NCBI GenBank assembly: GCA_000496135.1
Contig: KI542674.1
Span: 310,001-374,000 of the forward strand
Direction: 5' to 3'
DNA: 64,000 nt
Source: Thermoplasmatales archaeon E-plasma
Lineage (GTDB): Archaea; Thermoplasmatota; Thermoplasmata; Thermoplasmatales; Thermoplasmataceae
The notes beneath the pieces are model-generated. The model ran no database searches. It was given only the letters and a program-made list of their open reading frames with translations, and had not been told where the DNA came from. Below are positions 60,810-64,000 of this stretch, in pieces. A program made the translations under genes and the position numbers. The number at the start of each line of letters is the position of its first letter. Positions within the stretch are counted from its first letter, which is position 1.

Positions 60810-61963
60810 CCATTAGCCTCCAGATAACAAGCATAATCAACTGATTACAAATGGACTTTATGCTTTAAGAGTAAATTGTTTAAAACCCAAAACCCAAAAC
60901 CCAATATGGAATGTATTAAAAAAGACAAAAAATTATAGAATTAGGTTGTTGAATATGATAGAAATTGATTTCAGAGGATTCTGAGAACTATTCCATAGCA
61001 TATAAATTACAAATAATCGCCGGATATTTTGATTGCGGAAGAGGCTTGGAAATAAAAATATGTTTAAGGACTGTGCCAAAATTAAATTTTCAGTGAAAGT
61101 TGATTCATGACTTCCATCTTTTAATTCCTTTCCTTATCATAGTTTTATTATTATGAATTCAATAAGTTTGTTAATATTGACAAGCTTCTTCTTGATACTA
61201 GTTGCGAATTCGAGAAGGCTAAAGTCAGCGTAGATTGAACCAATAACCAATGGAGTTATAACGAATTGAATTTACTTTCGTTTAGGGAACCTTTAAAGAT
61301 TTTAAAAGAGGCAAAGCAAGGTAAAAATTTAGATTTGTGAATATAGTATAGTTTTACATGCAGCACTCATTTCCTGTAATTTGAAATCTCTTATTCTCCT
61401 TCTTATAACCAGTGATGTTGAAACAAGGGAATTTGATGCTCACCGTGTGATAGTCGAGTGCTATTTAGATAGTTTTAAAAAGTGGTCCTTTTTGATCCCC
61501 AGTTTAACCATAGGTTTGAGAAAACGGATTGCCGTTAAATGCCAAGTAATTGAAGCGCGACATTTTGATGTTTACCTCAGGTAGTAAGGCGTTTGCTTGT
61601 AATGCACCTCTAAATGGAGAAACACGGTATGAATGTTTACAATAGATATTACATTACCTTCATTACTTGCAAACTTACATGGAGTCCGTATACTTTCCAA
61701 AATTGCTACGATTTCAAATCATTCTTATACCCATTGATTCAAAAGTGCCATCAGTGTTTCAGGATTTGACGATTTAAGAAAAACTCGTTCCTACCGCTTC
61801 ACTCAAGGCCTGGTATCCTGGCTATAATTAGTGTTCATTGCAGTGTATTGCGGTAACGATACGCAGAGAATAATTGGTCATATCTACGGTTTGGACCAGA
61901 TTTCTATATAAAGGATAAACTTATTATATGTGTTCTATCTATTCTATAACATAGGTTGTATCA
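60810..61963. other. gene-poor 1.1-kb stretch
   Basis: No supported gene. A minus-strand frame around 61130-61270 encodes ITPLVIGSIYADFSLLEF and a basic helix after an upstream stop, which may be the end of a lost membrane protein. A plus-strand TTG frame at 61381-61584 has no family. The stretch may be the worn edge of the mobile element. TATATAAAGGATAAACTT near 61911 is the probable promoter of the GntR gene. Confidence 0.4.
60882..60902. repeat. three tandem AAAACCC units
   Basis: The 7-base unit AAAACCC is repeated three times without error. Confidence 0.8.
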
Positions 61964-62440
61964 ATGTCAGAATTTGCAAGAAAAGACTTTATAGGACAGA
62001 ATAAAAAAAATGAAGGTGCAAAAAGAATGCATAAAGAAATTGAAGGCTTTGCAATAACTATAGACCTGGCTTCATCTGAGCCGATCTACAGGCAGATTAT
62101 GAATAATATAATTGAGAATATAGCAAGTGGTATATTGGAGGAAAATGATAAACTGCCTTCGTCCCGTGAGCTTTCAGGAATTCTTGGTATCAATTACCAT
62201 ACGGTAAACAAGGCGTATAGTTATCTTGAACAGGAAAAATACATATATATGGATAGACGAAAGAGAGTACTTGTAGGCCGAATCACAAACAAGAGTGATA
62301 ACAACCTTGACGTTGTCTGGGAAACTCAGATGAGAAATCTTCTTTCTGAGTCAATATCCAAGGGATTCTCCATAATTCAAATTAAGAACAGGATAGACCA
62401 GATTTTAGATGACATACTTGGAAAGAGGGGATTTAATTGA
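61964..62440 (+). CDS. GntR-family regulator, YtrA type
   Basis: A 158-residue regulator. The GntR winged helix is EPIYRQIMNNIIENIASGIL, LPSSRELSGILGINYHTVNK and AYSYLEQEKYIYMDRRKR. The short C-terminal helical domain fits the YtrA group, which controls membrane transport genes next to it. Met22 is another start. Its stop overlaps the TTG of the DUF1648 gene. Confidence 0.88.
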   Translation: MSEFARKDFIGQNKKNEGAKRMHKEIEGFAITIDLASSEPIYRQIMNNIIENIASGILEENDKLPSSRELSGILGINYHTVNKAYSYLEQEKYIYMDRRKRVLVGRITNKSDNNLDVVWETQMRNLLSESISKGFSIIQIKNRIDQILDDILGKRGFN

Positions 62441-63534
62441 TATCACTTTTAATTTTGTTGAGTATTATTCCTGCTACACTTTTCATAGGGATAATATTCG
62501 GGCTTATTCCTTATTTCATTAACCCGGAACTTATCTTTGGGCTAAGAGTTCCAGACTACGAATCCCTTGAACCTGAAATAAGCAAAATGAAAAGAGAGAA
62601 TTTTGTATATGATCTGGCAATTTCAATATTCCTAGTTATATTATTTATTGTTACTTATACATATAATCAGTTAATTCTCATCGAGTTTATACCATTGCTC
62701 GAAATATTTTTGATGATTGCCGTCTATTTTTATTTCAGATCAAAAACACGGAAATTGAAAGGTAAAAACATTTCCTCTGAACAACAGCACAAAATATCGG
62801 CTTTCATTCCAGCGAAATCTACAAATTTAAATTCAGTCTGGTATCTTATTCCCTGGATAGAACTAATAATTTTCATAATAGTTGGAGCATTATACTACCC
62901 AAATATACCATCCACTTTTGCCACCCATTATGGAGCCAATGGAAAGCCAGATGCTTATGCTACAAAATCCATATTTTCAGTTTTCACACTGTTAGTTTTC
63001 ATAGCAATTCCATTAACAGTATTTTTTGATGTCATAATTTTTGCCATACGCAGGGTCAGGTCTAATGTGAATGTTTCAACCAGCAAAAAAGCTTCATTAC
63101 AACTAAAAGGATTTAATTCAAAATTAATTCTGTTCATAATTCTCGTTAACACTATCATTACCTTTACTATGTTTCTAGGCTCTCTTTTAACCTGGGGAAT
63201 TATTCCAAACGCCTATTCTTTTGTTGTCGTTCTTCCACCCATACTTATCCTCCCTCTTGTTCTAATATTCTCAGCAAAGATTGGGCAGGGCGGTTGGAAA
63301 TTGTATCCCAATATTAAGGTTGATAAGGAAAGTGATACAATAAGAAATGATGACAATGAGTGGGCAGGAGGTCTTGTCTATCATAACAGGAAAGACAGTT
63401 CAATTTTTGTACCCAAGAGATATGGTGTTGGATATACATTGAATTTTGGAAACAAATGGAGTTTCGTTATTTTGGGAATCATCCTCGCAGTGCCCATAAT
63501 AACAATTATTTTCATTGTTATATTACACAGTTAA
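62437..63534 (+). CDS. DUF1648-type multi-helix membrane protein
   Basis: A 365-residue protein with about eight helices. After the third lies PSTFATHYGANGKPDAYATK, the DUF1648 signature (P.H....G.PD....K). The N-terminal half (LIPYFINPELIFGLRVPDYE) resembles the accompanying DUF5808-like region. It starts at TTG in the GntR stop, so it is surely its partner. Role unknown, possibly peptide or stress sensing. Confidence 0.85.
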   Translation: MISLLILLSIIPATLFIGIIFGLIPYFINPELIFGLRVPDYESLEPEISKMKRENFVYDLAISIFLVILFIVTYTYNQLILIEFIPLLEIFLMIAVYFYFRSKTRKLKGKNISSEQQHKISAFIPAKSTNLNSVWYLIPWIELIIFIIVGALYYPNIPSTFATHYGANGKPDAYATKSIFSVFTLLVFIAIPLTVFFDVIIFAIRRVRSNVNVSTSKKASLQLKGFNSKLILFIILVNTIITFTMFLGSLLTWGIIPNAYSFVVVLPPILILPLVLIFSAKIGQGGWKLYPNIKVDKESDTIRNDDNEWAGGLVYHNRKDSSIFVPKRYGVGYTLNFGNKWSFVILGIILAVPIITIIFIVILHS

Positions 63535-63781
63535 TTATTATAAATAAATTCATTTTTCATTTTTGTATCAAATGTCAAAATAAAATAATGTGGAATTATA
63601 GTGCCTAAAATTGGAGGAGATTAAGTTTATGTCTGAGAAATTACTCTTTTCAGATCCATTTCCCTTTCACTAAAAACAAACGCAAACTGTGCAAGGGGAG
63701 CTTTGAATGTGTTAGGAATGGATTATACAGAATATAGAGTTACTTCCAAAATATTTTTAACCTATTGCTTGTTGTGATTCA

Positions 63782-64000
63782 ATGATAGAACTTGTTCCAA
63801 TGAACGAGCAGGATTTCCAGAAATATTTTGAATTCTCAGTTAAGAATTACGCTGACGAAAAAGTAAAATCAGGAAACTGGCCCCAGGAAGGATCTTTGGA
63901 AAGATCTGAAATAGAATTCAAAAGACTGCTTCCAGATGGCATTAACACTGCTGATAATTACATATTTTCTGCAATAGAAGGTAAGACCAGTGTGGGTATG
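63782..64000 (+). CDS. GNAT acetyltransferase, cut by the window end
   Basis: The first 73 residues: MIELVPMNEQDFQKYFEFSV, KRLLPDGINTADNYIFSAIE. This is the N-terminal pattern of a GNAT group with a conserved LLPDG.NT.....I. The acetyl-CoA loop lies beyond the window. Confidence 0.75.
   Translation, partial: MIELVPMNEQDFQKYFEFSVKNYADEKVKSGNWPQEGSLERSEIEFKRLLPDGINTADNYIFSAIEGKTSVGM

Noticed and set aside
60882-60902. AAAACCC tandem units as a telomere or origin signal
   Set aside because: Only three units in an AT-rich gap; no other origin features such as ORB elements or cdc6 nearby.
61381-61584. 67-codon plus-strand frame from TTG
   Set aside because: No ribosome site, no recognised fold and weak codon character in a gene-poor stretch.
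1-64000. CRISPR array
   Set aside because: I found no series of equal repeats with equal spacers and no cas gene; the repeated words in the element are operators or junctions.

Overview
The window looks like chromosomal DNA of a thermoacidophilic euryarchaeon of the Thermoplasmatales (Ferroplasma, Cuniculiplasma or Thermoplasma relatives). The evidence is two TFIIB genes, a gar1-tfb pair, KEOPS Pcc1, a Trm56-HD fusion, archaeal GINS, archaeal RNase P RNA, an intron-bearing tRNA-Trp, an AT-rich genome with short or leaderless promoters, and a sedolisin-type acid protease. The genus is an inference from gene content.

Layout. 0.2-5.6 kb: guaA, two divergent transcription factor B genes (one behind gar1), pcc1, tRNA-Leu, a VapBC pair whose toxin gene is dead, and a TauE-type permease. 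5.8-15.2 kb: a five-gene run encoding a complete GlgE-type alpha-glucan pathway (TreX, maltokinase, TreS, GlgE, GlgB). 15.3-31.9 kb: flavin reductase, methyltransferases, glutamate dehydrogenase, tRNA-Gly, a sedolisin split by a frameshift, tRNA-Ser, an acidic micropeptide, Lhr helicase and toprim protein, an NAD-salvage/CysRS operon, an ABC exporter and an MFS carrier. 32.1-33.9 kb: tRNA-Met-type and tRNA-Asn, then an ISL3-type insertion with a clean 8-bp target duplication and a nonsense mutation in its transposase. 34-48.6 kb: Trm56-HD, GtrA protein, sdhABCD, two transsulfuration enzymes, MscS, an Sm-like protein, the methylmalonyl-CoA mutase set (mcmA1, mcmA2, meaB), a glycosyltransferase. 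48.6-53.6 kb: RNase P RNA, a large frameshifted surface protein, an MNT/HEPN pair, frameshifted GINS51, ribosomal protein L41e and tRNA-Trp.

From tRNA-Trp to about 60.1 kb lies an integrated mobile element. Its integrase ends antisense inside tRNA-Trp. A chain of tiny, mostly stop/start-overlapping genes leads from a ribbon-helix-helix (RHH) regulator down to the integrase. Next to it stands the most unusual feature of the window: five cassettes, each a small DNA-binding protein (four RHH, one AbrB) followed at once by a very small membrane protein. They are laid out as alternating divergent and convergent pairs, with repeated operator-like words between the regulators, antisense-overlapping membrane genes, and a common junction sequence (RBS, stop and start) at three of the five cassettes. 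Further small membrane, zinc-ribbon and winged-helix proteins and an ArdC antirestriction remnant follow. After about 60.3 kb the content is GNAT, a gene-poor 1.1-kb stretch, a GntR/DUF1648 pair and a partial GNAT gene.

Several genes carry frameshifts or in-frame stops (sedolisin, surface protein, GINS51, a methyltransferase, the IS transposase, a small membrane gene). Some may be real decay or recoding and some may be sequence errors; reads would decide.
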